DNA of 64,000 nt from Mesonia oceanica (GTDB taxonomy: Bacteria; Bacteroidota; Bacteroidia; Flavobacteriales; Flavobacteriaceae), in assembly GCF_902499555.1 (NCBI RefSeq), contig NZ_CABVMM010000002.1, forward strand, positions 186,001 through 250,000, given 5' to 3'. How positions within the stretch are numbered: the first letter of the stretch is position 1; each line of letters opens with the position of its first letter. The notes beneath the pieces are model-generated. The model was not told the DNA's origin. It worked only from the letters and a program-made list of their open reading frames with translations, and ran no database searches. Shown in pieces: positions 33,748-43,312 of this stretch. The position numbers and the translations under genes were made by a program.

Positions 33748-34530
33748 ATGCTAGTTAAACAGCTTAAACGTACCATACTCATTTCCCTAATTTGCTACAG
33801 TGCCTTTACCCATGCACAAACTACAGAGGATAAACAATTAGATAAATACCACGGTTTCTTTAAGAGTGCTGATACAGATGCTCCTGTGATCTTAGGAATG
33901 AATGCTAAAAGAAAGCAATTTGTAGTTAAAAAGCCAGCTGCTGAAACAGACGCGGTCAATTATTTTCAGGGTACATTTACGGTGAAAAACGATACGGCTT
34001 ATGCAACCACAACTGCAGATCAGGATGCAATAAAGCTTTACGGAAGCCATGCTGATGCTGTTGCTGATGAACAGCTGTTGATTTACTTTAGAAAGCTTGA
34101 CCCTAAACGCATACGCGTAAAAACGGGTAAAGATTTTGATGCCTCTACTTTTATTGCTTCTGAAAAGTTTAAAACAGAAAGCGATAGTGTTTATTCTTTG
34201 CAGGTAAAGAAAGGTGATACTTTGTGGATAGCTATAGCTATTGGTGAACAAGAAGGGCATAGCTATAGCTTTTCGCTTCATGATACCCCTTACAATCAGC
34301 TATTAGTACAACCCAATTATGCTCAGGTAATAACTTGGGTTGAAAAACCGATTTACATCAACGATGAAGATGAAATTCATTCACTTTTTGATGGGGGAAT
34401 GCGTTTAAAACGCGCTGCACGAGCGCGTATGTATCCATCGCTACCCATGATACCTTCTAATCCTCGATTTAAAGGAACCCGCTACTTCCCAATAAATCGG
34501 GAACAGCTTTTTAAACTCCCAAAAGAATAG
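33748..34530 (+). CDS. Secreted unknown protein, 260 residues
   Basis: It has a signal peptide (ending near FTHAQ, residue 23) without a lipobox. The mature part is mainly beta strands (VKNDTAYATTT, YSLQVKKGDTLWIAI). A basic C-terminus carries MRLKRAARARMYPSLPMIP. No domain is recognised. It follows the WG-repeat lipoprotein and has its own operator, so the pair are probably two envelope members of the same response. Confidence 0.75.
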   Translation: MLVKQLKRTILISLICYSAFTHAQTTEDKQLDKYHGFFKSADTDAPVILGMNAKRKQFVVKKPAAETDAVNYFQGTFTVKNDTAYATTTADQDAIKLYGSHADAVADEQLLIYFRKLDPKRIRVKTGKDFDASTFIASEKFKTESDSVYSLQVKKGDTLWIAIAIGEQEGHSYSFSLHDTPYNQLLVQPNYAQVITWVEKPIYINDEDEIHSLFDGGMRLKRAARARMYPSLPMIPSNPRFKGTRYFPINREQLFKLPKE

Positions 34531-34575
34531 CAAATTAACTAGCTGTTACCACTAATGAGATGCCGTCACGAACAT

Positions 34576-34594
34576 GCCCGTCCGGCAGGCGGGC
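34576..34594. repeat. GC-rich flavobacterial extragenic palindrome
   Basis: The palindromic word gcccgtccggcaggcgggc stands out in an AT-rich intergenic stretch (34531-34752) and has a close relative near 29.61 kb. It could act as a weak terminator between the converging genes on either side. Confidence 0.5.
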
Positions 34595-34752
34595 TTGTTT
34601 GAGGGGCTTATCTTGAATGATTTGCTCTTAAGTATACTATAAAATTCCAGATTAAGTTTGTCTCTCAGGTTGGTAGGTTTAGAATTGCAAAACTACCAGT
34701 AGTACACATTGCAGATAATCAACGATACAATCACCTACAGATTTTGTGGTAT

Positions 34753-35124
34753 TCAATAGTGCGTGAACACCATATCTAAGATTTTTAATGCTTGATTTTT
34801 TTCATCTAAAGTATAGGTTCCTTTCCCGGAAACCGGAATGGCGGTAAGAGCATGCATGCTGCTTGTATGCGGTTCTTCCAGATGTACATCAAAAGAGAAT
34901 TCGGCATTTTTAAACGCAAAGGTTTTGTTGGCCGCATTGATGGTAATCGCTTCCGCAGCCAATTTTACCTGCCAAATACTTGGCGCATAATTCCCCAGCT
35001 CTTTTTCTACGAGCAATTTAGACCAGCAGCTGTGCATCGTGCATATTAAGTGAGCTAATTCTTTTTGCATCTTAGTAGAAGATGGGTCTGATCTAAAAGT
35101 TTTAGTTGTGCTTGGCATCATCAA
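34753..35124 (-). CDS. Unknown 123-residue protein
   Basis: I do not recognise it. It has no signal peptide. An N-terminal helix (MQKELAHLICTMHSCWSKLLVE) precedes beta strands with the words KTFAFKNAEFSFDVHLEEPH. The order suggests a small single-domain cytoplasmic protein. It sits 42 bp behind the 35167 gene on the same strand and is probably the last gene of the DUF4132 operon. Confidence 0.7.
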   Translation of the reverse strand: MMMPSTTKTFRSDPSSTKMQKELAHLICTMHSCWSKLLVEKELGNYAPSIWQVKLAAEAITINAANKTFAFKNAEFSFDVHLEEPHTSSMHALTAIPVSGKGTYTLDEKNQALKILDMVFTHY

Positions 35125-35166
35125 TCTTTATGATCAGGAATTTTTAAGGATTCAACACGTTGTAGC

Positions 35167-35580
35167 TTACCAATAGGTACCTACCAAAAAGGTCATGCGT
35201 ATAAAGGCAACGACACTTTGGGAAGTAAGCTGTAGGGGTGCTTGCAGATCGGTAACTTCTTCATCATCGATAAAGACCAGGAATAAACCGTCTTTAAAGG
35301 CAATGCGTACATTATCGATGGCTTCTTGTTCATCAGCCAAATTTTTATTGGCTAAGTCGCCAAAGTCTACTTTTCCGCTTGTAGCCTGGTCTTGAATTTC
35401 TGACGGACTTAAAAAGCCAATTACATTTACTGCTAAGCGTTTGTTATTAAAGGCTGCTACCTGATTTTTTACACAAGCGATAAGTAAGTCTTCTAAGGTT
35501 TGTGGGGTTTCTGCCAGGGTGAAGGGTACATTTTTCACCTTTTTCTTCCCCAATCTTTTTAATTGTAACGTGAGTTGCAT
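35167..35580 (-). CDS. Unknown beta-rich protein in the DUF4132 operon
   Basis: I chose ATG 35580 (MQLTLQLKRLGKKKVKNVPF). The open frame extends to 35637 but the extra 19 residues look non-coding. The 137-residue product is mostly beta with a central helix (LEDLLIACVKNQVAAFN). A C-terminal acidic-strand pattern (VFIDDEEVTDLQAPL) precedes SQSVVAFIRMTFLVGTYW. No family is recognised. Its placement 114 bp behind the 1664-residue gene suggests an accessory subunit. Confidence 0.7.
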   Translation of the reverse strand: MQLTLQLKRLGKKKVKNVPFTLAETPQTLEDLLIACVKNQVAAFNNKRLAVNVIGFLSPSEIQDQATSGKVDFGDLANKNLADEQEAIDNVRIAFKDGLFLVFIDDEEVTDLQAPLQLTSQSVVAFIRMTFLVGTYW

Positions 35581-35694
35581 AGTGAACGTGACTTTTGCGT
35601 TAGCGATTGTCGTGAAAAGCCCACAGTGCGCGAGCACGCGGACTTGTAACAGAAAGCGCGCCCCACGGGAGTGGGGAACGCCCTCATGCTACTA

Positions 35695-38600
35695 TTAATT
35701 ATTGATTTGTGCCAAAATGGTAGGGTCTTGTATTTTATGATCTTCGGCCAGGAGTTTCATTTTAGAAATAAGCTCGGCGGTTTTAGGATCATCATCTACA
35801 AAGGGTAAAAATAGACGGCCCCGATGCTGACTGTGTACGGGCAGGATAGAAAGTGCCAATCCGTTTTTACTTACCTGTGCACTGCCTAAGTGAATGCTGT
35901 ATTCACCGAGTTTTCCCTGGATTAAAATATGGCGGTTTTTAACGCTGATGTTCTCAAGTTTAAACAGTCTCGCAGATTCTTGGGCCAGTGCTGCACGCAT
36001 TTGCATCGTACTGTGGCTGGCTTCAGGATCTACACCGCCTACGTGGGCGACGCTCACCACTAAGTCTATATCGCGCATAATTTCGCTAAAGACTACCGGT
36101 GGGATTTCGCTAAGCGGAATGGGCTTATAGTCGGTTAACGCATGAAAACACACTTCTTCTAGTGTAGGTGCTTCTACATCTGAAGGGGAAAACCAATCGG
36201 CCATCGCATACATCGTAGCCATAAATCCGCGTTGATGATAGACTTTTTGCAAGCCTTCGTCCCGGTTAACCGTCCAGCCCCGGCTGCGCAATAAAGCTGC
36301 GGTTTTGTTAGGCTGAATTTGATGCCCTTCGTAGCGTTTAGATCGGTATCCGGTTTCCCGTTCTTCTTGGGTGATCACATACAACTCCCTAAATACTTGT
36401 TTAAAAGGCTGTACGATGCGTTCGGCAAAAAGGTGTTTCTGGTATAAATCCCATTCTACAGTTTGAAAAAGATGAGCAGGGTGGGCAATAACCAAGACCT
36501 CTTCTTTGGCTAACTGGTGTGTTTTTCCGGCTACGTTGGTTAGGGTGCCGTTTTTATAAAAACCGCTGATTTCTTTTTCTGGAGCAAACAAGACCAATTG
36601 GTGAAGCATTGCTTTTACAATAGGATGCTGCATAAGCTTCTGTATTTCTGCAGCGGTAAATGGGTCTTCATTAAGCATCGCATTTTCTAAGGATAAACGC
36701 GTTCTTTTGTATTGTTGCGTTAAATACGCTTTATGCTCTTTTAGTTGAATAACCGATTTTTCTTTGCGGTACTTTACCGGGATTGATTTTAAGGGTTTTC
36801 CGGCTTTGGTTACCTGAATACTTGCTTTACCTAAGGTGTTAATGACCAGTTTTAATTGGGTTTCATCAAGGGTTAGGGTAGCATTTTCCATAATTTCCTG
36901 GGTTGCTTTGGCTTCCATCGCCCAACTGAAACGTACGCGGTCTTGATAGCCAGCGTTTCTGGATAGGTTGTCTAAAGCAATTGTCACAGCTAGATTTTCA
37001 CTTTCTTGGCGCTGCGCTCCAAATTGTTTACTTTCTTTTAAAAACTGCTGCAAGAGGTTGTAGCGCTTTAATAAATCTTTTTCGGGGACGGTTTTACTAA
37101 GCGGAATTAAGCCCAGAGCCCGAACGTAATCTTTATCGCGTTTTTCTTTGATTTTTTTAAGGGTTTCGGTGATTTTTACTTCGCCCAACATCACACTGGA
37201 ATATAATTTTACCTGACGGTGACCGTTTCCATCAGAAATATATTTGGCCGCATCGTGTAAAATTTTCCAATTTGATTTTCCTAGATTTTTATAGACTTTA
37301 TTGAACCAATCGATATCAATAGCGCCGATGGCAAAATCTGATTTTGGAATGTTGGAATACCGGGAAATGATGGTTTCTTTTTCACTGCTCATATAGTCTG
37401 AAACGTGCGCCTGAAACCACCAAACGGCATCTTCTAACTTTTCTAATCCCAGATATTCGCCTACATAACCAGCCCATTGTGTGGCGTAGCACGCCAATTC
37501 GATTAAGCGTTTTTTGGGAATTTTGGCTTCGTCAGCAAGCGCTACAAAATCGGCATAACTCTCTGATTCACCGGGAATGCTTTTTCTAAGTATGGCACTG
37601 AATTTTGATTTTTTACTGTCGTTATAATAGCTATACCCGCGTTCAAAAGATTCTTTGCCTAAGCGTTGTAAAATTTCAAATACGTAATGGGTGCCCGGTA
37701 CTGTTTGTATATGCCCGATATAATCTGAAGCTTCTGTGGCTAAATCGCCGCGTTCTAATTCGACTTGCAGGAGATTGGTTTTAAGGGGAGCAAATACGTG
37801 TGGCGGAATTGGATTTTTAGGAATTCTACCGCTGCGCATGCGGTAATTGAAGCCACCGTCTATAATGGACATCAATTCTCCGGAATATAGTGCCTGAAAC
37901 AAGAGATCATCCTCATTGATCAGCTTGTTTTGATACAACTTAATGGTTACCTCGATCTTGGGAGCAGGCATGTCCCTGGCATTTTTAACTTTTTCTGCTG
38001 CGACTTCCTGAAGTTGCGAAACCGGGTTAGGATGCCCCAGGTATTGAGCGGTTAAGTACAGGTGCAAATCCCAAAACTTTTTTAGTTGATCCAGGCTGGC
38101 ATTCTCTAGTTCATCTTCATCCAGGCCTCCTATAAATTGCGAAGCTATACTCGTCCAATTGGAAGATTGTATGGAATAGTCATTTTGCTTAAAGCCTATT
38201 TTTTTATGCTTTTCGGGAAAATTAGCAATTATATCTTCTAAGAGATCTAATTTGAAATTGATGAAATTAGCCTGGTCTTGGTAAACTTTGAAGAGCCTTT
38301 TTAGAACTTTTAAGTACACTTGATTTTTTCCATAATACGAACGTGGATTATGCTCTATGGCTAATGCTTCGAGATTGGGAATGTATTGTTTGCCAAACGG
38401 AATAAGCGTACTGTAGTAACTGTACGGGTTATTGGCATTGGCTATAAAACGAATAGCCATATACATTTCATAATCGTTTAGTTGGCTATGTTCATACCAT
38501 TCTATCCAAAGCTTGGCTAAGGGGAGGTTATGCAATTCTTCTAAAGGGGTAGGGTCTTCTAATTCTTTAATGTCGTGAATGCCCTGTCCTAATAATTGGG

Positions 38601-40689
38601 TAGTGGTTTCTCCCTGATAGCCTTCTCGCTCGTATTCATAATTGCGCTGCTCATGGATGCGTTTAATCAAATTATTTACGGCTTCACTAATTTTTTTAGG
38701 GTTGATAAAAGCGCTTAACTTATTGCTTTTTCCTGCGGAACTTACAATACCCAGCTTATCGAAAAAGTTGATCTTGGTTTGAAATTTGGGTTGGGGGGTA
38801 TATAGCGGACTCAGGTTGCTGTAGTCTACAGCACCAAAACCAGTACTAAAGGTATTTGCGTGTTCAGACTTGGTGAATTTGTCCAGGAAGACTTGTTCAT
38901 TTTTGGAGTGTTTGGGACGCGCTTTGTAGCGTTCTATTTGTTGGTTGATAAACTCGGGATATTGATCATCGTTATCTAAAATCGATAAAATTTCGAGTCC
39001 CGCTAAACGCTGATTTACATTTTTAGCTTCTATTAAATGAAGGGTAGTGGTCTGTAAAATGGGTTCAGGTTGATGGACCACCAATTCTATTAAAGCCGAA
39101 CGTAAGGTTTTACTTTTACGACTTAGTAATTCTTCAGCAAGCGTCAGGTCTTCTTCATAGAGCGGCATCACATAAAAGAGTTGAATACCGGTAGCCATTA
39201 CGGTTTCATTTCGGTTTTTAATGGCTTGATGCGCTAAGTTTCGTTTCCAGGAACCGCGTTCGTAATCGTAATCGGCTTGCGGTTGTGGGGCACTTTTTTT
39301 ACCCCAATAATAGCGATGACTGTTGGGAAACACTTTACGAATGTAATTTTCTCTATATACCGAGGGAAGCTGATCGATATCATCAGCGAGCAGGGCTAAT
39401 TGTTCCTGGTTAGCCTGATTGATAAGAAAATTGAAAAACGATTCTGAAGTAGGCTGAAAGTCAAACCACGAAAATATTTTTCCTGATTTTTGTGCTTTTC
39501 CGTTTTCAATAGCTTGAGCAACTTCATATACGCGTTGAAAAAGGTCGGTATCCAATTCGATTTGGGGTAAATTTAAAATCACCCAATGATCGATAGCCGG
39601 ATCTTTACCCAGCTCTTTTTTAAAATAGTCAACAATAGAGGTGTTGGTCCTGCCGGTTTGCGATACAAAATAAAGCGCTGCTAGTTTGGTGTCTCTATTT
39701 TCTGTTTGATATACCCGATTTAAAGCTTTTTGATTGGCCAAATCTACATCTATAATCCCTACAGCCCAGAGTGCTACATACACTTCTATATTATCTCTGC
39801 TGTTAAGGAGTTCGTCAACTTTATCGCTATTATGAATTAAGCTTTGGGCAAGCTGTAGGATTCGATTCACCGTAGCTTTTTTAGGCGCTTCCCAATTAAA
39901 ACCAAACCATACATTTACAGCCCTTACCACACTGCTAAAACGGGCCAGGTCATTTTCTAAAATAAGATTGATAATGTATTTAAGCGCTCCTAAATGGGTC
40001 TCATCTAAGCTTTCTAAAATAGTTTGTCGCAAGCCTTCTTGCCGTTGCGCTGCAAGGAGTAAGTTGCCTACCAGTTCCCAGTTTTTTTGTGCTGGGGTAA
40101 GCAATAGGCCCTTGATAAGATCGTGACTAACACCACCTATCTCGTCTTCGCCCTGAATGATATCAACTACCACTTCAGCTACCAGTTTTGGTTTTTGGGT
40201 GAAGATAGAAGCAAAGAAGTAGCTGTTTCCGCGATCGTAATAGGTGCTGTATTGCAATTGCTCTTGAAGTGGTAAGCTGCCCATTCCTAAACGGCTCAGG
40301 CTTAAAAAGCGTCTAAAGATGTTGATTTTTTTAGTGAGCAGCTGGAAGCTGGCTTTCGATCTAAATGCTTTTCTAGCATAACCTTCCTGATAGGGAAGGG
40401 AGTCGATAAGCTGCCACATCATACCTAAATAGGGTGCTTGAATTTCTCCAAACAAAAACACACCCAATTGCATGCCTTCTTTGCTAGACCAAGGATTCAT
40501 CGTTTCTGGTGCTGCAAAACTGGCTGTTAAATCAGAAGCCGTATAGTAATTGTATTGGTCTTTTTTGAGTTGAGTAAGTACCCAACCCAGTTTTTGATAC
40601 GGTGCTGAAAATTGATGGAAATCTTCTTTTTTTAGATCAGCTTTTTTAAATCTGGAAATGTATTTATGAGCTTGTTCGGTAGGTATCAT
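35695..40689 (-). CDS. Giant DUF4132 (MolR/YehI-like) protein, 1664 residues
   Basis: The C-terminal region holds the DUF4132 signature, with FRELYVITQEERETGYRSKR, an NKTAALLRSRGWTV segment, and the terminal stretch VVSVAHVGGVDPEASHS. Preceding it is a long helical solenoid of HEAT-like repeats, consistent with a scaffold. E. coli YehI and MolR are the named relatives and are shorter (about 1200 residues). There is no WGR domain at its start that I can see. There is no signal peptide. It has its own operator and probably leads a three-gene operon. In enteric bacteria DUF4132 genes lie near MoxR- and vWA-type genes, which fits the vWA gene at 2503. Confidence 0.85.
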   Translation of the reverse strand: MIPTEQAHKYISRFKKADLKKEDFHQFSAPYQKLGWVLTQLKKDQYNYYTASDLTASFAAPETMNPWSSKEGMQLGVFLFGEIQAPYLGMMWQLIDSLPYQEGYARKAFRSKASFQLLTKKINIFRRFLSLSRLGMGSLPLQEQLQYSTYYDRGNSYFFASIFTQKPKLVAEVVVDIIQGEDEIGGVSHDLIKGLLLTPAQKNWELVGNLLLAAQRQEGLRQTILESLDETHLGALKYIINLILENDLARFSSVVRAVNVWFGFNWEAPKKATVNRILQLAQSLIHNSDKVDELLNSRDNIEVYVALWAVGIIDVDLANQKALNRVYQTENRDTKLAALYFVSQTGRTNTSIVDYFKKELGKDPAIDHWVILNLPQIELDTDLFQRVYEVAQAIENGKAQKSGKIFSWFDFQPTSESFFNFLINQANQEQLALLADDIDQLPSVYRENYIRKVFPNSHRYYWGKKSAPQPQADYDYERGSWKRNLAHQAIKNRNETVMATGIQLFYVMPLYEEDLTLAEELLSRKSKTLRSALIELVVHQPEPILQTTTLHLIEAKNVNQRLAGLEILSILDNDDQYPEFINQQIERYKARPKHSKNEQVFLDKFTKSEHANTFSTGFGAVDYSNLSPLYTPQPKFQTKINFFDKLGIVSSAGKSNKLSAFINPKKISEAVNNLIKRIHEQRNYEYEREGYQGETTTQLLGQGIHDIKELEDPTPLEELHNLPLAKLWIEWYEHSQLNDYEMYMAIRFIANANNPYSYYSTLIPFGKQYIPNLEALAIEHNPRSYYGKNQVYLKVLKRLFKVYQDQANFINFKLDLLEDIIANFPEKHKKIGFKQNDYSIQSSNWTSIASQFIGGLDEDELENASLDQLKKFWDLHLYLTAQYLGHPNPVSQLQEVAAEKVKNARDMPAPKIEVTIKLYQNKLINEDDLLFQALYSGELMSIIDGGFNYRMRSGRIPKNPIPPHVFAPLKTNLLQVELERGDLATEASDYIGHIQTVPGTHYVFEILQRLGKESFERGYSYYNDSKKSKFSAILRKSIPGESESYADFVALADEAKIPKKRLIELACYATQWAGYVGEYLGLEKLEDAVWWFQAHVSDYMSSEKETIISRYSNIPKSDFAIGAIDIDWFNKVYKNLGKSNWKILHDAAKYISDGNGHRQVKLYSSVMLGEVKITETLKKIKEKRDKDYVRALGLIPLSKTVPEKDLLKRYNLLQQFLKESKQFGAQRQESENLAVTIALDNLSRNAGYQDRVRFSWAMEAKATQEIMENATLTLDETQLKLVINTLGKASIQVTKAGKPLKSIPVKYRKEKSVIQLKEHKAYLTQQYKRTRLSLENAMLNEDPFTAAEIQKLMQHPIVKAMLHQLVLFAPEKEISGFYKNGTLTNVAGKTHQLAKEEVLVIAHPAHLFQTVEWDLYQKHLFAERIVQPFKQVFRELYVITQEERETGYRSKRYEGHQIQPNKTAALLRSRGWTVNRDEGLQKVYHQRGFMATMYAMADWFSPSDVEAPTLEEVCFHALTDYKPIPLSEIPPVVFSEIMRDIDLVVSVAHVGGVDPEASHSTMQMRAALAQESARLFKLENISVKNRHILIQGKLGEYSIHLGSAQVSKNGLALSILPVHSQHRGRLFLPFVDDDPKTAELISKMKLLAEDHKIQDPTILAQINN

Positions 40690-40723
40690 AATCGATGATC
40701 TTTAGAATCGCGTTTAATTTTCT

Positions 40724-40768
40724 GCAAGATACCTAGCTTATGGCTTTATTTACTCCCTGTTTATGGGG
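40724..40768 (-). promoter_or_regulatory. Regulon operator upstream of the DUF4132 gene
   Basis: On the minus strand, CCCCATAAACAGGG (40768-40755) has a full right half (ACAGGG) and a degenerate left half. TATCTTGC starts at 40731, 24 bases further, and matches TAnnTTTG at four of six fixed positions. The start codon is at 40689. Confidence 0.6.
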
Positions 40769-40895
40769 ATATTTTTAGGGAAGGCGTTAAATCGTATGAA
40801 CAAGCGATAGCCTTACCCAAACCAAACAGCATTGAAGCTATTTAAAACGAAGCATTGATTTGTTGTTTGGAGAAGTAGCGGGTGGGGTATCCCTG

Positions 40896-41606
40896 CTATT
40901 TTATTTTTACGATACTGAGATCTACAAACCGGATAGGGGCAGTTTGAACTGAGGTTGCATCACTATCCCTATTAAGCACGTATTCAACCTCAATCACATC
41001 ATTAGCATTTGATTGAAAGCTTAGAACTCCACTAGTTCCCCAATAATCATTACTGGATAAATTAACTTGCCCTCTTACTAAATAACCAATTAATGCACCA
41101 TTTCTTTTGACAGAAAGGACATATTTTCTATTTCCGCTTCTTAAATTGCTAGTTGATAAACCTGCTTTAATGGAGTATATACCATCTTTTAAAGTTTTGA
41201 TTTTTCCGATACTTATTACTTCATAATAATCACTATCATTATAGGTAAGGTAGGTATCGTCAACAGGAAGATGATAATAATCATCATCACCTAATGTAAG
41301 GTTTCCATTTTGCCCTCTGTTAAATAAAATAGTAGGTAAGCTTCCATTAAATAATAACCATTCGGTTCCGTTGAAAGTAAAAAGGCTATTCTTTGTTGTA
41401 TTATAAACCATAGCCCCTTGCAAAGGTGTGGGGATGGCTTGCATTTGTGTGTCTGTCATTCGGGGAGGAACAAATGCTCCTGAAGTACTATTAATTTCAA
41501 AAGCAGAACCATCATCTGGAGTAGTTGTTCCAATTGCTACTTGTGCTGAAACTGAGAAACTAACTAAAGAAATAAAAAAGATTAGTATAGCTTTTATTTT
41601 ATTCAT
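40896..41606 (-). CDS. Secreted unknown protein with N-terminal fold-repeat
   Basis: The 236-residue protein has a signal peptide (ending near FSVSAQ). It then has the segment AIGTTTPDDGSAFEINSTSG and the sequence VPPRMTDTQMQAIPTPLQGA, a motif found at the N-terminus of many Bacteroidota secreted and tail-fibre-like proteins. The C-terminal part is a beta-sandwich-like region (YVLSVKRNGALIGYLVRGQV). No sorting domain of type IX secretion is visible. It has no copy of the shared operator upstream. Confidence 0.72.
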   Translation of the reverse strand: MNKIKAILIFFISLVSFSVSAQVAIGTTTPDDGSAFEINSTSGAFVPPRMTDTQMQAIPTPLQGAMVYNTTKNSLFTFNGTEWLLFNGSLPTILFNRGQNGNLTLGDDDYYHLPVDDTYLTYNDSDYYEVISIGKIKTLKDGIYSIKAGLSTSNLRSGNRKYVLSVKRNGALIGYLVRGQVNLSSNDYWGTSGVLSFQSNANDVIEVEYVLNRDSDATSVQTAPIRFVDLSIVKIK

Positions 41607-42376
41607 AAGTATAAAATTAATTTCAAGAATATGGTTCTAATTACAGAAAAAATTATTCATTTTTAAAAGTTTTCTTTTTATCAGTATAAAAAACGGATAA
41701 ACTGTTTTTTATTTTATTCTTATCACCTCAGTATTATTAAATAAAAGAGCTGTACGGTTAGCTTTTTTAAGTTGTTAGATTTCTTGGACGAAATATCATT
41801 ATAAGATACTATTGAGGCTGAAGGTATAGAAATCTTGAAAGGTGTTGTAAGTTCCAAGCATATTGAATATGCCTCGAAATTAAATATAAAAAGTATATTA
41901 AAAAGTTGAAAATCTCTTCCTTTAGCAAGAGTTTCCAAAATTGAAGTAGCGTTATTTGGGACAACAATTCTGTTTGGCTAGACAGATCTGAGTAAGTAGT
42001 TAAATTGTATGGAGTACAGTAAATATGACTGATGAAATGCTAAATGAATATTTGAACATCACCGTCGAGATTCAAATGATAATTATAATTTTATATTGGA
42101 AAAGTAAAAATGGTGCTTTAGTTCTGAGTATTAATAAAACGCTGCACTTATAATGAAGAGTTGTTTAGTAAGGTTTGTAAAAATCCAAATACCTATTTTA
42201 TAGTAGCTAATTTGCTTAGGCAAAAGGCTAAATTCATTAATTTTTTCAGACGGCATGATAAACTAACAGTCCAAAGATAATCCAAATTATGCCCCATATA
42301 CTTAGGGGCATAATCAGGATTATTTTATTTTTCTTACAATCTATAAAATCATAAGAACTATTGCTCTAGCCAGCTT
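41607..42376. other. Gene-poor interval with a strong hairpin
   Basis: There is no convincing gene; a 71-codon frame at 41723-41938 has no coding character. At 42286-42314, ATTATGCCCC and GGGGCATAAT form a perfect 10-bp stem, extended outward by ATAATCC / GGATTAT. On the minus strand an ATG at 42311 opens a 21-codon hydrophobic frame (MPLSIWGIIWIIFGLLVYHA). It could be a micropeptide or only the coding shadow of the hairpin. Confidence 0.45.
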
Positions 42377-42760
42377 TTAAATATCTTGTACTATAAATTC
42401 TTGCTTTGGATTTGGCCCGTATTCATTGGTTTGCGGATCACTATCGGTAATTAATAAGACTAACATCCATATGGGACCTACCAATGGAATACAGCCTACT
42501 AATAACATCCAACCACTTTTGCCAATATCATGCATTCGCCTTACAGACACCGCAAGGGATGGAAGTAGAGAAGCTAACATATATAAAACATAAATACTAA
42601 TAAAAGCCGGAGCTTCTAACCACTTGCCCAATCCAAAACTCAAGATCATACAACCTATAGAAAATAGGGCGTTGATTAGACCAAACATAAAATACTCTTT
42701 TCTTCTTGCTCTGCCTTTAAAATCCAAATATTGACGAAACACTTTTAAATACCATTTCAT
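42377..42760 (-). CDS. DUF805 membrane protein
   Basis: The 127-residue protein is a classic DUF805 member with the N-terminal YLDFKGRARRKEYFMF, three to four membrane helices, and VRRMHDIGKSGWMLL between the last two. The family is widespread and of unknown function, often near stress or envelope genes. It is probably co-transcribed with the gene starting at 43212, which is only 29 bp upstream and has the shared operator. Confidence 0.88.
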   Translation of the reverse strand: MKWYLKVFRQYLDFKGRARRKEYFMFGLINALFSIGCMILSFGLGKWLEAPAFISIYVLYMLASLLPSLAVSVRRMHDIGKSGWMLLVGCIPLVGPIWMLVLLITDSDPQTNEYGPNPKQEFIVQDI

Positions 42761-42789
42761 AACTTATATTTTAATTTAATTTAATTTAA

Positions 42790-43212
42790 TTATACTGTAA
42801 ATAGAAAGGAAGCTGTAATGATCCATATTCCTGAAATCACTCCTAGAATTCCAAGTTTTCCCTGAAGGGGAACAAGCTTTTCTCTTATTTTTCTGCTTTT
42901 CTGTTGGTAATCTGGTGCGTTTTTAGAGAGCATTTTACTTATTAGCGGGAAGCCTAAAAGAAAACCAAGCGTAGCTTCCACGATACTCCCAATAAGTAAC
43001 GTAAACCACCAGATAGGAGCACTACCTAAAAGATTTAAACTAAGAAGACTGGAAATAATTCCCCATATCCCGAAAATTGAAAAAACCAGTCCGATCCATC
43101 CTTGGTATGGCTCTACCTTATCCAGTAATTCTTTGGCATTGGGTTTCTTTGAGAGAATTAAGGATGGCACAGCAATAATGCTGAGGAGGATTAATGAAAT
43201 TCCATAAATCAT
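42790..43212 (-). CDS. Four-helix membrane protein, unknown
   Basis: This 140-residue protein has four predicted membrane helices (residues 1-17, 39-60, 65-85, 115-135) joined by basic loops (NAPDYQQKSRKIREKL). The two halves look related (EPYQGWIGLVFSIFGIWGI and PLQGKLGILGVISGIWII), suggesting internal duplication. No family is recognised. It heads the unit that ends with the DUF805 gene and lies 100 bp behind the response regulator gene. Confidence 0.78.
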   Translation of the reverse strand: MIYGISLILLSIIAVPSLILSKKPNAKELLDKVEPYQGWIGLVFSIFGIWGIISSLLSLNLLGSAPIWWFTLLIGSIVEATLGFLLGFPLISKMLSKNAPDYQQKSRKIREKLVPLQGKLGILGVISGIWIITASFLFTV

Positions 43213-43264
43213 AATACTATTGTTTAAAGATTAACTGATGACAAATATCTACTGTAAGCTTCGT

Positions 43265-43310
43265 CTATATTAGCCTGAAAGCAGTGAAATCCTTATCCCT
43301 GAAAACAAGG
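43265..43310 (-). promoter_or_regulatory. Regulon operator upstream of the 43212 gene
   Basis: On the minus strand, CCTTGTTTTCAGGG (43310-43297) matches at 11 of 14 with a perfect right half. TAATATAG at 43272-43265 is a weak -7 candidate 25 bases further. It lies between the stop of the response regulator (43313) and the gene it would serve. Confidence 0.55.
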
Positions 43311-43312
43311 GG

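Noticed and set aside
41723..41938. 71-codon minus-strand frame in the gap before the DUF805 unit
   Set aside because: No domain, no plausible start context and AT-rich low-complexity composition; probably non-coding.
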